A DNA stretch of 49,585 bases from assembly GCA_964653695.1 (NCBI GenBank), contig CAZZFQ010000005.1, positions 1 to 49,585 on the forward strand, in the 5' to 3' direction. Origin of the DNA: JALHTG01 sp964653695 (GTDB lineage Archaea; Thermoproteota; Bathyarchaeia; 40CM-2-53-6; JALHTG01). Positions 7,595-15,383 of this stretch are shown here, piece by piece. The translations under genes were made by a program, and so were the position numbers. The notes beneath the pieces are model-generated. The model saw nothing but the letters and a program-made list of their open reading frames with translations, was not told the origin of the DNA and made no database searches. How positions within the stretch are numbered: position 1 is the first letter of the stretch; each line of letters opens with the position of its first letter.

Positions 7595-7699
7595 AGAACC
7601 GGGCTGCAGTAATTCCAGCGTCTATCACCTACAAATGGCGCTCAGGGTCATAGCCATCCTTGGACAAGCTTTATTCTGTCTCAAACGGACTACTAACCA

Positions 7700-8701
7700 G
7701 TGATCACGATGCCTGCTTCCACTCGCTGGAAGCTTCTCAGCGTCTTAGTTCTCCTAGTTGTGGCGTTAGGTGGAGTCGGCTCGTATGTGACGCTTTACCG
7801 ACAGGCTGAACCGCGCGCTTCTATCACAGCAACCGCAACTTCTGCCTCAGCCATTCAAACATTAACGGTAACTACTACAAGGTTCAAACTGTCTGGCAAG
7901 ATATTCTTCGATTATAATGGGAATGGAAAACAAGAAGCTGGAGAGCCGGATCTTTCTGATGTCGCAATTGCTCTGGATGGCAAGAACGTAACAGCTACGA
8001 ATAGTACAGGATGGTACGCAACCAATGCTGAGGAAGGAATCCATAAAGTAGGCGTATTCCCACCCAAGAAATTCCGATACATGTGTGAATCTGATGCTGA
8101 ATTTAGATCCGTGAAAGACTCTTACACGATTTTAGTTGCTAATGATACGAGGAAAGATATTGCATTGATGGAAGGCTTTCTCACTTTGCCATTTGCAAAG
8201 GGAACTCCTGAATACAATAAGCGATTCTACGTCAACATTAGCAACACTTCGAGACTATTGGATTGGCGTGGCGGTACTGATACCTACCAGAGAGGCGACT
8301 ACAAGCATTCTGGAACAGATTTTGCTGTCAGAGATTGGACCCAGATTGTTGCAGCAGCTCCTGGAACAGTGTTTGCTCTATCCTTCAACGACCCGAATGG
8401 AGGACATACTGTATGGATCAAACACAGTGATGGATACTATACGTACTACGCTCATCTCAATGAGGTCAAAGTTGAACAGGGGCAAATAGTCAGAAGAGGA
8501 GAATTGCTTGGTCTTTCTGGTTCCAGTACGATTGGGGGAAACATTGTGCCACATGTGCATCTTGAGGTGAGAAAACCACCTTACCCAGGAGGACAGCTTG
8601 GCGGGTTACCTGGCATTGACCCTTATAGATCTCTTGTTCCGCCTTTGGGAAGCCCATTATCTCTATGGACAAAAGATAACGATCCACAATTCTTCATGTA
8701 A
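7700..8701 (+). CDS. Membrane-anchored or secreted M23 (LytM-type) metallopeptidase
   Basis: The protein is about 330 residues. It has an N-terminal hydrophobic anchor (about 11-33) and a Ser/Thr-rich linker (38-62). A SdrD/Cna-B-like beta domain (63-120) contains a calcium-loop-like segment DYNGNGKQEAGE. The C-terminal M23 domain (about 200-315) has its zinc ligands visible: H203 and D207 in HSGTDFA, H252 in YAHL, and H285/H287 in PHVHLEV. M23 enzymes cut peptide cross-links of bacterial peptidoglycan or small glycine-rich peptides. As archaea lack murein, the target could be pseudomurein-like wall, S-layer or neighbouring bacteria. GTG 7700 or ATG 7709 may be the start; a ctttatt box near 7670 favours a near-leaderless transcript. 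Confidence 0.85.
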   Translation: MITMPASTRWKLLSVLVLLVVALGGVGSYVTLYRQAEPRASITATATSASAIQTLTVTTTRFKLSGKIFFDYNGNGKQEAGEPDLSDVAIALDGKNVTATNSTGWYATNAEEGIHKVGVFPPKKFRYMCESDAEFRSVKDSYTILVANDTRKDIALMEGFLTLPFAKGTPEYNKRFYVNISNTSRLLDWRGGTDTYQRGDYKHSGTDFAVRDWTQIVAAAPGTVFALSFNDPNGGHTVWIKHSDGYYTYYAHLNEVKVEQGQIVRRGELLGLSGSSTIGGNIVPHVHLEVRKPPYPGGQLGGLPGIDPYRSLVPPLGSPLSLWTKDNDPQFFM

Positions 8702-8710
8702 GGGGAAATC

Positions 8711-8881
8711 TCACTTGCTTGTCACTAACTCAAGCAAACGATTCCTCACATACAATCTGTGACACTCTTCGTCTTTCTTCTCTGCGCAAAGCAAGACAAT
8801 GTGCTCATGTGTTCTAGCGAGTTCCAATAGCTTCTTCAGCCCTTTCTCTCCCGAGAACAGGGTTCTGTCTTGGAAAGTTGC
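8711..8881 (-). pseudogene. DUF488 protein, C-terminal fragment
   Basis: On the minus strand the frame ending at 8711 reads ...LFSGEKGLKKLLELAR, then HIVLLCAEKKDEECHR, then a short tail. LLCAE...CHR is the signature of the DUF488 family (small archaeal/bacterial proteins of unknown function). Only the last ~55 residues remain. Upstream the frame runs into the 5' end of the nitroreductase fragment without a start codon, so the N-terminal two thirds are lost. Confidence 0.7.
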
Positions 8882-9370
8882 GTCGATGCTGCAAGATTAG
8901 CACCGTCAGGAGCCAACATGCAACCATGTGAATACATCATCGTTGACGATGAGGCTTTGCTGCCGCAGGTCTTCTCGACTCTAAAGTGGGCGGCCTACAT
9001 CGCGTCAAAGGGGAGCCCTCCACCTGGCGAAGAACCCAGAGCCTACATTGTGATTCTTATCAATCGAAAAAAGAGGCCTCAGGGAGGGAATCATGATGCC
9101 GGAATCGCAGCGGCATACATATCTCTTGTGGCCTTCGAGAAAGGCTTAGGCTCATGCCTTCTGGGTTCAGTGGATAGGGATCGACTTCGCCAGATTCTGA
9201 AGATGCCGGATCACTGCGAAATAGACTTGGTTGTGGCGTTGGGATACCCGAACGAGAGCCCAACAGTTGAAGAACTCCGGGACTCGGAAAAATGCTGGAA
9301 CGATGAGAGAGACATCCTACACGTGCCAAAGAGAAGACTGACAGAGATACTGCACCATAATCACTACTAG
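8870..9370 (+). pseudogene. Nitroreductase-family protein lacking its N-terminus
   Basis: About 166 residues match nitroreductases from VDAARLAPSGANMQPCEYI, through the central GIAAAYISLVAFEKGLGSCL, to VVALGYPNE. These FMN-dependent dimeric enzymes normally begin about 30 residues earlier with an RRSxRxF segment that binds the FMN phosphate; that segment is absent. The best available start is a TTG at 8870, and the frame upstream has no matching sequence. It meets a DUF488 fragment head-to-head, so both genes were probably cut by one rearrangement. It may still be made but would lack part of the cofactor site. Confidence 0.7.
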
Positions 9371-9517
9371 TGTAAAACTGTCGTGACGGCTCCCGCTCCT
9401 TGTTCATAGACTGAGCCGGCCGAAGTGTCTTCGTTGAATCGGTACAGAGGGTGTATGTTCATCTCTTCTACGGAGAGAGAGCGTTCGTCTGCAGACTGAT
9501 TATCGCACCAGCTCTTA

Positions 9518-10417
9518 CTAGAGTATTCCTTCTTCCTTGAGTATATGTCTGAGCCGCTCGCGTTCATCATCGGTCAAGGGAAGCAAGGGTCGTCTGACTG
9601 TTGGGCTGATGTTTCTCCCTGTAAGCCTGATGGCTTCCTTGAAGACTGGAATTGTGCCTGTTCTGCCGATAGGCAACACTCTTTGCATGCGCATTATTCT
9701 TCGATTCAATTCCTTCGCTTTCTCCAATTCTCCTTTCATGAAGGCTTCGTAGCATCGGACTGTGAAGTCAGGATGGAAGTTGCCTGGCCCCGTTACCGTC
9801 CCATAGCCTCCAATCATAAGTATCGGTAGCATAAGGTCTTCCGACCCTGTTATGACCCGGAATTTTCCCTCAGTCAGAAGTATGACCGATTGCATGTGAC
9901 GCAGAGTGTCTGTGCTATCTTTCAATCCAACGATGTTCGGAATCTGAGCCAGCCTGACGATCAGTGCGGGATCAAGGTTGATGCTGTTCGAGGCGGGAAA
10001 GTTATAGATCACAATTGGGAAATCTACTGCTTCGGCAATCGCCCTATAATGCTCGTATAGAGCCTCGTTCTTCATGAACTGGACAAAGTAGTAGGGCGGC
10101 ACTACCACAGAGGCATCTGCTCCAATATCCTTTGCATGCTTCGTCAGTCTGATTGCTTCATCTGTGCTACAACTTGCGGTTCCAATCATGATCGGAACAC
10201 GCCCGTTCGCTTGATCCACAGCTGTCTCTGCCACTTTCTTCCGTTCCGCTTCGGTCATGTAAGCGAACTCGCCGAGGCTTCCACACGCCAGAATTCCGTG
10301 AACACCTCTCTGCACGAGAAAGTCTATTTGACCTCGAATGGCCTCCTCGTCGAGCTCGTAGTTAGATTTGAACAGCGTCACCATCGCCGGGATTACGCCC
10401 TCTAGTCTAAGTACCAT
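9518..10417 (-). CDS. DapA/NAL-superfamily class I aldolase
   Basis: Start ATG 10417 gives about 299 residues; a longer TTG-started frame reaches 10510. The fold is a TIM barrel with the Schiff-base lysine in VGLKDST (about K166) and the catalytic tyrosine in IVIYNFP (about Y138). The substrate carboxylate loop reads CGSLGE instead of GT(T/S)GE, with Leu replacing the second Thr/Ser. That points away from true dihydrodipicolinate synthase and towards keto-deoxy-sugar-acid aldolases, which split 2-keto-3-deoxy acids into pyruvate and an aldehyde. Nearby hydroxyacid dehydrogenases, a kinase remnant and an AOR fit such a role. No lysine genes are near. Confidence 0.75.
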   Translation of the reverse strand: MVLRLEGVIPAMVTLFKSNYELDEEAIRGQIDFLVQRGVHGILACGSLGEFAYMTEAERKKVAETAVDQANGRVPIMIGTASCSTDEAIRLTKHAKDIGADASVVVPPYYFVQFMKNEALYEHYRAIAEAVDFPIVIYNFPASNSINLDPALIVRLAQIPNIVGLKDSTDTLRHMQSVILLTEGKFRVITGSEDLMLPILMIGGYGTVTGPGNFHPDFTVRCYEAFMKGELEKAKELNRRIMRMQRVLPIGRTGTIPVFKEAIRLTGRNISPTVRRPLLPLTDDERERLRHILKEEGIL

Positions 10418-10671
10418 CTGTTGTTCAGCTCCCAGTGGTAGGGCTGTCTTGAGGCGGTCTGAATTAAAACATTTTGATGTGCAGTCATCCTTAGCGCGTG
10501 GAGTTGCCAAGAAATTCGCGTCGTGTCAACATGCTAAGCAGGATGACCACAGGCAATTGAGTGCGCTGTACAATGAATCATGTGTTCTGGATGTCACTCG
10601 GCGGACGTGGAGCTAATATAGGAATGATCGCAACACTACCCGATCTGCACGGCTTCTCAGGCGAGAGAGGG

Positions 10672-11895
10672 ATGGATCCAGTCAGAAACGTGGTTTTGGT
10701 GACCATCGACGCGTTAAGGCAAGATATGTTAGCTACATATGGCCATCGGGGAGGACTTTCGCCTTTCATCGACTCTATAGCGGACAGCTGTGTTGTGTTC
10801 GAAAGGACCCAAGCCACGGGCCCGTACACTCAAGCATCCTTTCCAGGCATCCTCACTTCCTCACACTACTTCGACCATGGGAGATCCACCCATCTATCCC
10901 AACAGAGAACCCTGATTTCCGAGCCTCTGAGAAAGGCAGGAATAGTAACAGCAGCATTCCACTCCAATCCATACCTCTCTGAGTATTTTGGCTGGAACAG
11001 AGAGTGGGATGTTTTTCGCGATTTCATGGATGTTGATGTCAGCGACACAGTCCCATTTCTGAAGGGCGATGACATCAACAGACACGCATCCGACTGGCTC
11101 TCTTCACACGTAGGAAAGCGCGGTTACAAGAGTTTCTTTTTGTGGGTCCACTACATGGACGTTCATGAGCCGTATGTTCCACGAAGGAACTATCTGAAAA
11201 TGGTTCATCCTTCAGTCGAGCTGTCTGAAGATGAGATGTTCAGGTTGTTCAAGGACGTGTTGCTCAAAAGGAATGTGTCTGACAAGCAGAGAGTTGATCT
11301 CCTTAGGAAGCTGTATGAGGCGCGAGTAAGAGAAGTTGATGACCACGTCAAACAGCTTTTCGGAATGCTAGAGCAACTTGAGGTGCTACAGGACTGCATT
11401 GTGATCATGACCTCAGACCATGGCGACGAGTTTGGAGAACATGGCGGCCTCTCTCACGACGGAAAGATGTATCAAGAACTGCTAGCCGTACCTCTCCTCA
11501 TCTTTGATCCAGAGAGGAAAAGGAAAGAGATCTGCAGTAAGCTCGTAAGCAGCATAGATATCTCCCCCACTATCATCTCGCTTCTTGGCCTTGACCCAGT
11601 CAAAAACTTCCAAGGGCAACCACTTCTTCCTGCGGGCGATTATGAGGAGGAGGGCTGTTTTGGAGAGGCAGTGGAGAAACTTGGACACAAGACCAATGAA
11701 AGGGACAAAGAGGTCTACTACTACATGGAGGGCGATCTCAAGATAATCTACCGAGGCAACACGGACGCCTGGGAGATATACAATCTGCGCGACGATCCAG
11801 ATGAATCGAACAACCTTATTGGGGCAACCCCTGAGAGTGAACAAATCGCGCGGATGAGAGCTGTACTGAAGCAAAGAATTGGAAGATGGAAATAG
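10672..11895 (+). CDS. Sulfatase-like protein of the alkaline phosphatase superfamily (1)
   Basis: ATG 10672 follows a purine-rich gagagaggg and gives 407 residues; an upstream frame is open but unrelated. Metal ligands are in VVLVTIDALRQDML (D13) and MTSDHGDEFGEHG. The nucleophile region reads YTQASFPGILTS. By spacing, T53 falls at the position of the formylglycine Cys/Ser, and the C-x-P-x-R motif is missing. No signal peptide is visible, so it is probably cytoplasmic. Family logic allows a phosphodiesterase, phosphotransferase or atypical sulfatase. It precedes the CysD-like and ATP sulfurylase genes on the same strand. Confidence 0.75.
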   Translation: MDPVRNVVLVTIDALRQDMLATYGHRGGLSPFIDSIADSCVVFERTQATGPYTQASFPGILTSSHYFDHGRSTHLSQQRTLISEPLRKAGIVTAAFHSNPYLSEYFGWNREWDVFRDFMDVDVSDTVPFLKGDDINRHASDWLSSHVGKRGYKSFFLWVHYMDVHEPYVPRRNYLKMVHPSVELSEDEMFRLFKDVLLKRNVSDKQRVDLLRKLYEARVREVDDHVKQLFGMLEQLEVLQDCIVIMTSDHGDEFGEHGGLSHDGKMYQELLAVPLLIFDPERKRKEICSKLVSSIDISPTIISLLGLDPVKNFQGQPLLPAGDYEEEGCFGEAVEKLGHKTNERDKEVYYYMEGDLKIIYRGNTDAWEIYNLRDDPDESNNLIGATPESEQIARMRAVLKQRIGRWK

Positions 11896-11950
11896 TTATG
11901 ACATATCTCGCGAGAAACTAGGTGATGTATGTCAAGAGAGGAACTGACGA

Positions 11951-12793
11951 ATGAGCAGGCCCACAGTCTCTCAAGAGCGAAGAAGTGAACTTGAGCATAA
12001 GGTGCAGAAATCAAAGGAGATAATCCGAGAAGCTTTCGGAAAGTTCGACGCGAAGCAACTTGCAGTTGCATGGACCGGAGGCAAAGATAGCACTACCATG
12101 CTGTGGATTATTCGTCAGGTATGCTTGGAAGATGGCTTCACACAGCCTAGGGCTATGTTCATCGAGGAGGGTGACACTTTCCCGGAGATCATGGACTTCG
12201 TCAGTGAGGTAAGCAAGAAGTGGAACGTGGATCTTGACGTTTGCATGAACAAGGATGTTCACGACGCCGCCGGCGGAGTTCTGGGGGCGAAGGTGCTCGT
12301 GTCGAAGCTAAATGAGAGAAACCAGAGAGAAATCAGGGAACGACTGAAGCTGGATGTGGAAAGTTTTCCCTTTGAGGCCGAGTCTTTCATAGGCAATCAC
12401 CTCATGAAGACGGTTCCGATGAACATCTTCATCGAGAAGAACAGCATTAAGGGAATCTTTCAGGGACTGCGTTGGGATGAACAGCCCGCCAGAAAGCAGG
12501 ACGAGTACTTTGAGTTCAAGGAAAAGGAAGACCTGCAGCCTCCACATACAAGGATACGCCCAATTCTCCACTTCATGGAAAGAGACATATGGGACACGAT
12601 CTTCACGTTTGGAATACCTCACGTGTGCCTATACGAGCAAGGCTACCGCTCACTGGGCGCTAAGACCACGAGCGTCAAATTGTCCAACGTTCCCGCTTGG
12701 GAACAAGACCTCGAGCATACCTCTGAAAGAGCTGGAAGGCGGCAGGATAAGGAGAAGATGATGGAGAGAATGCGCAAGCTGGGCTACATGTAG
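11951..12793 (+). CDS. CysD-like PP-loop protein (PAPS reductase/CysD superfamily)
   Basis: The 280-residue protein has the PP-loop AWTGGKDSTTMLWII (about 38-52), which binds ATP pyrophosphate. GLRWDEQPARKQDEYF corresponds to the RRDEEKSRA segment of CysD. The end, TSERAGRRQDKEKMMERMRK plus LGYM, corresponds to the TSERxGRxID...GYF tail of CysD. The Cys-containing ECGxH motif of CysH reductases is absent, so a PAPS or APS reductase role is unlikely. CysD normally works with the GTPase CysN to make APS; no cysN is here. Instead a homomeric ATP sulfurylase follows 129 bases downstream. An adenylylating role in sulfur chemistry is inferred. Confidence 0.75.
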   Translation: MSRPTVSQERRSELEHKVQKSKEIIREAFGKFDAKQLAVAWTGGKDSTTMLWIIRQVCLEDGFTQPRAMFIEEGDTFPEIMDFVSEVSKKWNVDLDVCMNKDVHDAAGGVLGAKVLVSKLNERNQREIRERLKLDVESFPFEAESFIGNHLMKTVPMNIFIEKNSIKGIFQGLRWDEQPARKQDEYFEFKEKEDLQPPHTRIRPILHFMERDIWDTIFTFGIPHVCLYEQGYRSLGAKTTSVKLSNVPAWEQDLEHTSERAGRRQDKEKMMERMRKLGYM

Positions 12794-12922
12794 CAGCAGA
12801 GGCCCAGCGCCCGTATCCTCCTCCCACGGCAGCATACATTCGGTTCAAGTTGGCACTTCACGCAGATCCATGCCGAAGCGCTCATAGGTCTCCTCAACGA
12901 CGAGTTGAAGATGCACTAGCCT

Positions 12923-14131
12923 ATGCGTAGGGGACCAAAGAGAGTGAGTAATCGAGTTCCGATCGGAGAGCCATACGGTGGAAAGCTTGTCGATCGTTTG
13001 ATCGGCGAGAGGAAGAGAGAAAGAATCCTGAAAGAAGCCTATTCTATGGTCAAGATCAGGCCGCATCTCGATGCGGTCTACGATATGGACAAGATCGGAA
13101 TTGGTGCATACAGTCCTCTTGAAGGTTTCATGTGTCGAGAAGATTTTGACGGCGTGATCACCAGAAGCAGGCTAGCAGACGATCTTCCATGGACCATTCC
13201 GATCCTCATGGCCCCTTCCCACGTGACAAATCCTGAGGCCATAGACATGGTGAAGGAGGGAGACGATGTGGCTCTAGTAGACTTCTCTGACAAGCCAATT
13301 GCGATCATGCATGTCGAAGAGAAGTTCAGATTTGACAAGAGGAAATTCGCCACATCCGTTTATGGAACATTGGACATGAGTCACCCCAATGTCTCAGACA
13401 TATTTGACTTGGGAGATGTTGCGTTAGGAGGGAAGATAGACCAGATCAAGAGGCTAGACCTTCCAGCCAGCAGATTTGAGTTGACCCCTTCTGAAACTAG
13501 GAAGGCATTCAAAGAGAAGGGTTGGAGTACGGTAGCTGCCTACCAGTGCAGAAATCCCCCTCACACCGCCCATGAATATCTCCAAAGGTGCGCCCTAGAA
13601 CTCGTTGATGGGCTGCACATACATCCCGTGGTTGGCAGGCTGAAGAAAGGTGACTACAAGCCTGAGATAATTCTGAAGGCGTATGAAGCGGCTGTGAAGA
13701 AGTACTACCGATCAGACCGAGTCCTTCTCTCATCGTTGTCCATAACCATGCGATACGGAGGACCGAGAGCAGCTCTATTTCTAGCAATCATTCGGAAGAA
13801 CTATGGAGCGACACATTTCATCGTCGGAAGAGATCTCGCGGGTGCGAAGAGTGCCAGTGGAAAGGACTTTTACGACCCATACGAATGCCACAGAGTCTTC
13901 GATGAATATGATGTTGGAATCGTTCCATTGAGATACGCTGAGGCATTTTACTGCAAGGCATGCGGATGGATGGCTAGCTCAAAGACATGTCCGCACGAGA
14001 CAAGTCAACATCTGTCCACAAGCCAAACAAGAATCAGGGAGATGCTGAGAGAAGGAAAGAGACCGCCTTCGGAGATACTTCGTCCTGAAGTAGCGGAGGT
14101 CCTGATGGGTGACAACCTCTTTGTGGAATGA
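12923..14131 (+). CDS. sat: Sulfate adenylyltransferase (ATP sulfurylase, homomeric type)
   Basis: The 402-residue protein has the family motifs. QCRNPPHTAHEYLQR contains the QxRNP and HxxH nucleotide/sulfate-binding residues. YGGPRAALFLAIIRKNYG and VGRDLAGA follow. Near the end are a Cys pair (CKACG, plus CPH) and the tail SQTRIREMLREGKRPP. It interconverts sulfate + ATP with APS + pyrophosphate. Without APS kinase, APS reductase or AprAB in the window the direction cannot be told. It follows the CysD-like gene and precedes a small membrane protein and TauE/SafE permease, so sulfate assimilation or disposal of released sulfur oxyanions is plausible. Confidence 0.92.
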   Translation: MRRGPKRVSNRVPIGEPYGGKLVDRLIGERKRERILKEAYSMVKIRPHLDAVYDMDKIGIGAYSPLEGFMCREDFDGVITRSRLADDLPWTIPILMAPSHVTNPEAIDMVKEGDDVALVDFSDKPIAIMHVEEKFRFDKRKFATSVYGTLDMSHPNVSDIFDLGDVALGGKIDQIKRLDLPASRFELTPSETRKAFKEKGWSTVAAYQCRNPPHTAHEYLQRCALELVDGLHIHPVVGRLKKGDYKPEIILKAYEAAVKKYYRSDRVLLSSLSITMRYGGPRAALFLAIIRKNYGATHFIVGRDLAGAKSASGKDFYDPYECHRVFDEYDVGIVPLRYAEAFYCKACGWMASSKTCPHETSQHLSTSQTRIREMLREGKRPPSEILRPEVAEVLMGDNLFVE

Positions 14132-14148
14132 ACACAGCTGCGAACTGT

Positions 14149-14157
14149 ATCTATATC
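14149..14157 (+). promoter_or_regulatory. TATA box before the small membrane protein and TauE permease
   Basis: atctatatc lies about 30 bases before the ATG cluster at 14186, compatible with a leaderless transcript for the small membrane protein and the permease. Confidence 0.4.
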
Positions 14158-14185
14158 TATTAGTCCAATGCAATTGGCCCTCTTT

Positions 14186-14347
14186 ATGATGATGACGACC
14201 ATGTTTGACATTCTACTCACGTGGTTCAAGGAAGACAGAGTGGCATACGCCATAGCGAGTCTGATTTTGACATTAGTCGTAGGCGCTGCACTTTCCTTTC
14301 TTTTTCACTCTCTTGCGAGATTGCTGGAGACCCTAGGAAGAAGGTAG
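14186..14347 (+). CDS. Small single-span membrane protein upstream of TauE/SafE
   Basis: A 53-residue frame starts at a cluster of ATG codons (14186, 14189, 14192; 14168 is also in frame). It has one hydrophobic helix (YAIASLILTLVVGAALSFLF) followed by an amphipathic basic tail. Its stop is three bases before the TauE/SafE ATG, so the two are co-transcribed and possibly coupled. It may be an accessory subunit of the permease (inference from position). Confidence 0.5.
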   Translation: MMMTTMFDILLTWFKEDRVAYAIASLILTLVVGAALSFLFHSLARLLETLGRR

Positions 14348-14350
14348 CTG

Positions 14351-15331
14351 ATGTATTTCCCAATATCAGGTGTACAGGTTCCTATTGAGTCCATGCTGCT
14401 ACTTGGTTTCGCAATAGGGCTCATGGCCGGCTTCCTAGGCGTTGGAGGCGGATGGATAATCACGCCTGCACTGAACATCCTAGGATTTCCGATCAACTTC
14501 GCAATAGGCTCCGGTTTATGCCAGATTGCTGGTAACAGTGTTCCAGCGGCGATAGCCCACAGGAGATTCGGGCATATCGATTTTCGGCTGGGAGGTTTGA
14601 TGACAGCCGGTATGTCAATTGGGGTGGAACTGGGGGCTCGCATCATCGAGCACCTCAAGTCGATAGGCAATGTCGAAACCGTACTCGGCGCATCGATAGT
14701 TGTTCTCATGCTTTCCATCTCCACCTATATGCTATCGAGAACGTTCAGAAGAGCAGACATCGGTGTCGTAGCAGAAAAGAAGCCGGGTCTCTGGCAACGG
14801 TCACGTTGGAAGCGTATTCCCCCGTTTATCTCTTTGCCGGCGTCCAACATAGAGAGCATATCGATATGGTGCATTATCTCCGTGGCGATTCTCATCGGTC
14901 TTTCAGCAGGATTCCTCGGCGTGGGAGGCGGCTTGATCGCAGTTCCAGCTCTCCTCTATTTGGTCGGTACCTCACCTACAACCGCGGTTGGGACCAGCAT
15001 CCTGTCGACACTCTCCGCAGCTTCCTTTGGAACATTCAGTCACGCGATGAAAGGAAATGTGGACGTGATGGTGGCTCTCGTAATGTTGCCAACATCATCC
15101 TTGGGATCAGAAATAGGAAGCCATGCAATCCGCTGTCTTGGTAGGAAGCGGCGAGCAGTCGCGTTAGCCTTCGGCTCCAGTGTTTTGCTCGCCGCTTGCG
15201 CGGAGCTAGTCAAGCTTCTAGGGAACGTAACCGCTGCGGCCTTCCTGGTGACTGGTCTTGCAGCAATCATGAGCACAGCAATTCTGCTCTTGATTCTTCG
15301 CGGCTGGTTACGCGAGAGAAGACGAGTATAG
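14351..15331 (+). CDS. TauE/SafE-family permease (anion/sulfite exporter type)
   Basis: The 326-residue membrane protein has the duplicated TauE/SafE layout. The first repeat has GLMAGFLGVGGGWIITPAL and the second has GLSAGFLGVGGGLIAVPAL, each starting a set of helices. A charged cytoplasmic loop of about 45 residues separates the halves. Family members export or import sulfite, sulfoacetate, taurine or other small organic anions. Placement beside ATP sulfurylase supports a sulfur oxyanion. The length is somewhat above the usual 250-270 because of the central loop. Confidence 0.85.
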   Translation: MYFPISGVQVPIESMLLLGFAIGLMAGFLGVGGGWIITPALNILGFPINFAIGSGLCQIAGNSVPAAIAHRRFGHIDFRLGGLMTAGMSIGVELGARIIEHLKSIGNVETVLGASIVVLMLSISTYMLSRTFRRADIGVVAEKKPGLWQRSRWKRIPPFISLPASNIESISIWCIISVAILIGLSAGFLGVGGGLIAVPALLYLVGTSPTTAVGTSILSTLSAASFGTFSHAMKGNVDVMVALVMLPTSSLGSEIGSHAIRCLGRKRRAVALAFGSSVLLAACAELVKLLGNVTAAAFLVTGLAAIMSTAILLLILRGWLRERRRV

Positions 15332-15383
15332 GAAGGCCACTGCTTCCGCTTTGGGTATATACCGCTTCCAGATCCTACCTAGG

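Noticed and set aside
9367..9570. Minus-strand frame ending VYEQGAGAVTTVLH that looked like a cupin tail
   Set aside because: Only about 30 residues look protein-like, no cupin metal motif is present, and the frame overlaps the end of the aldolase gene.
10418..10671. Extended N-termini for the aldolase (to 10510) and for the first AlkP protein (from 10561)
   Set aside because: The extra residues do not resemble either family; the ATG codons at 10417 and 10672 start directly before the first conserved strand.
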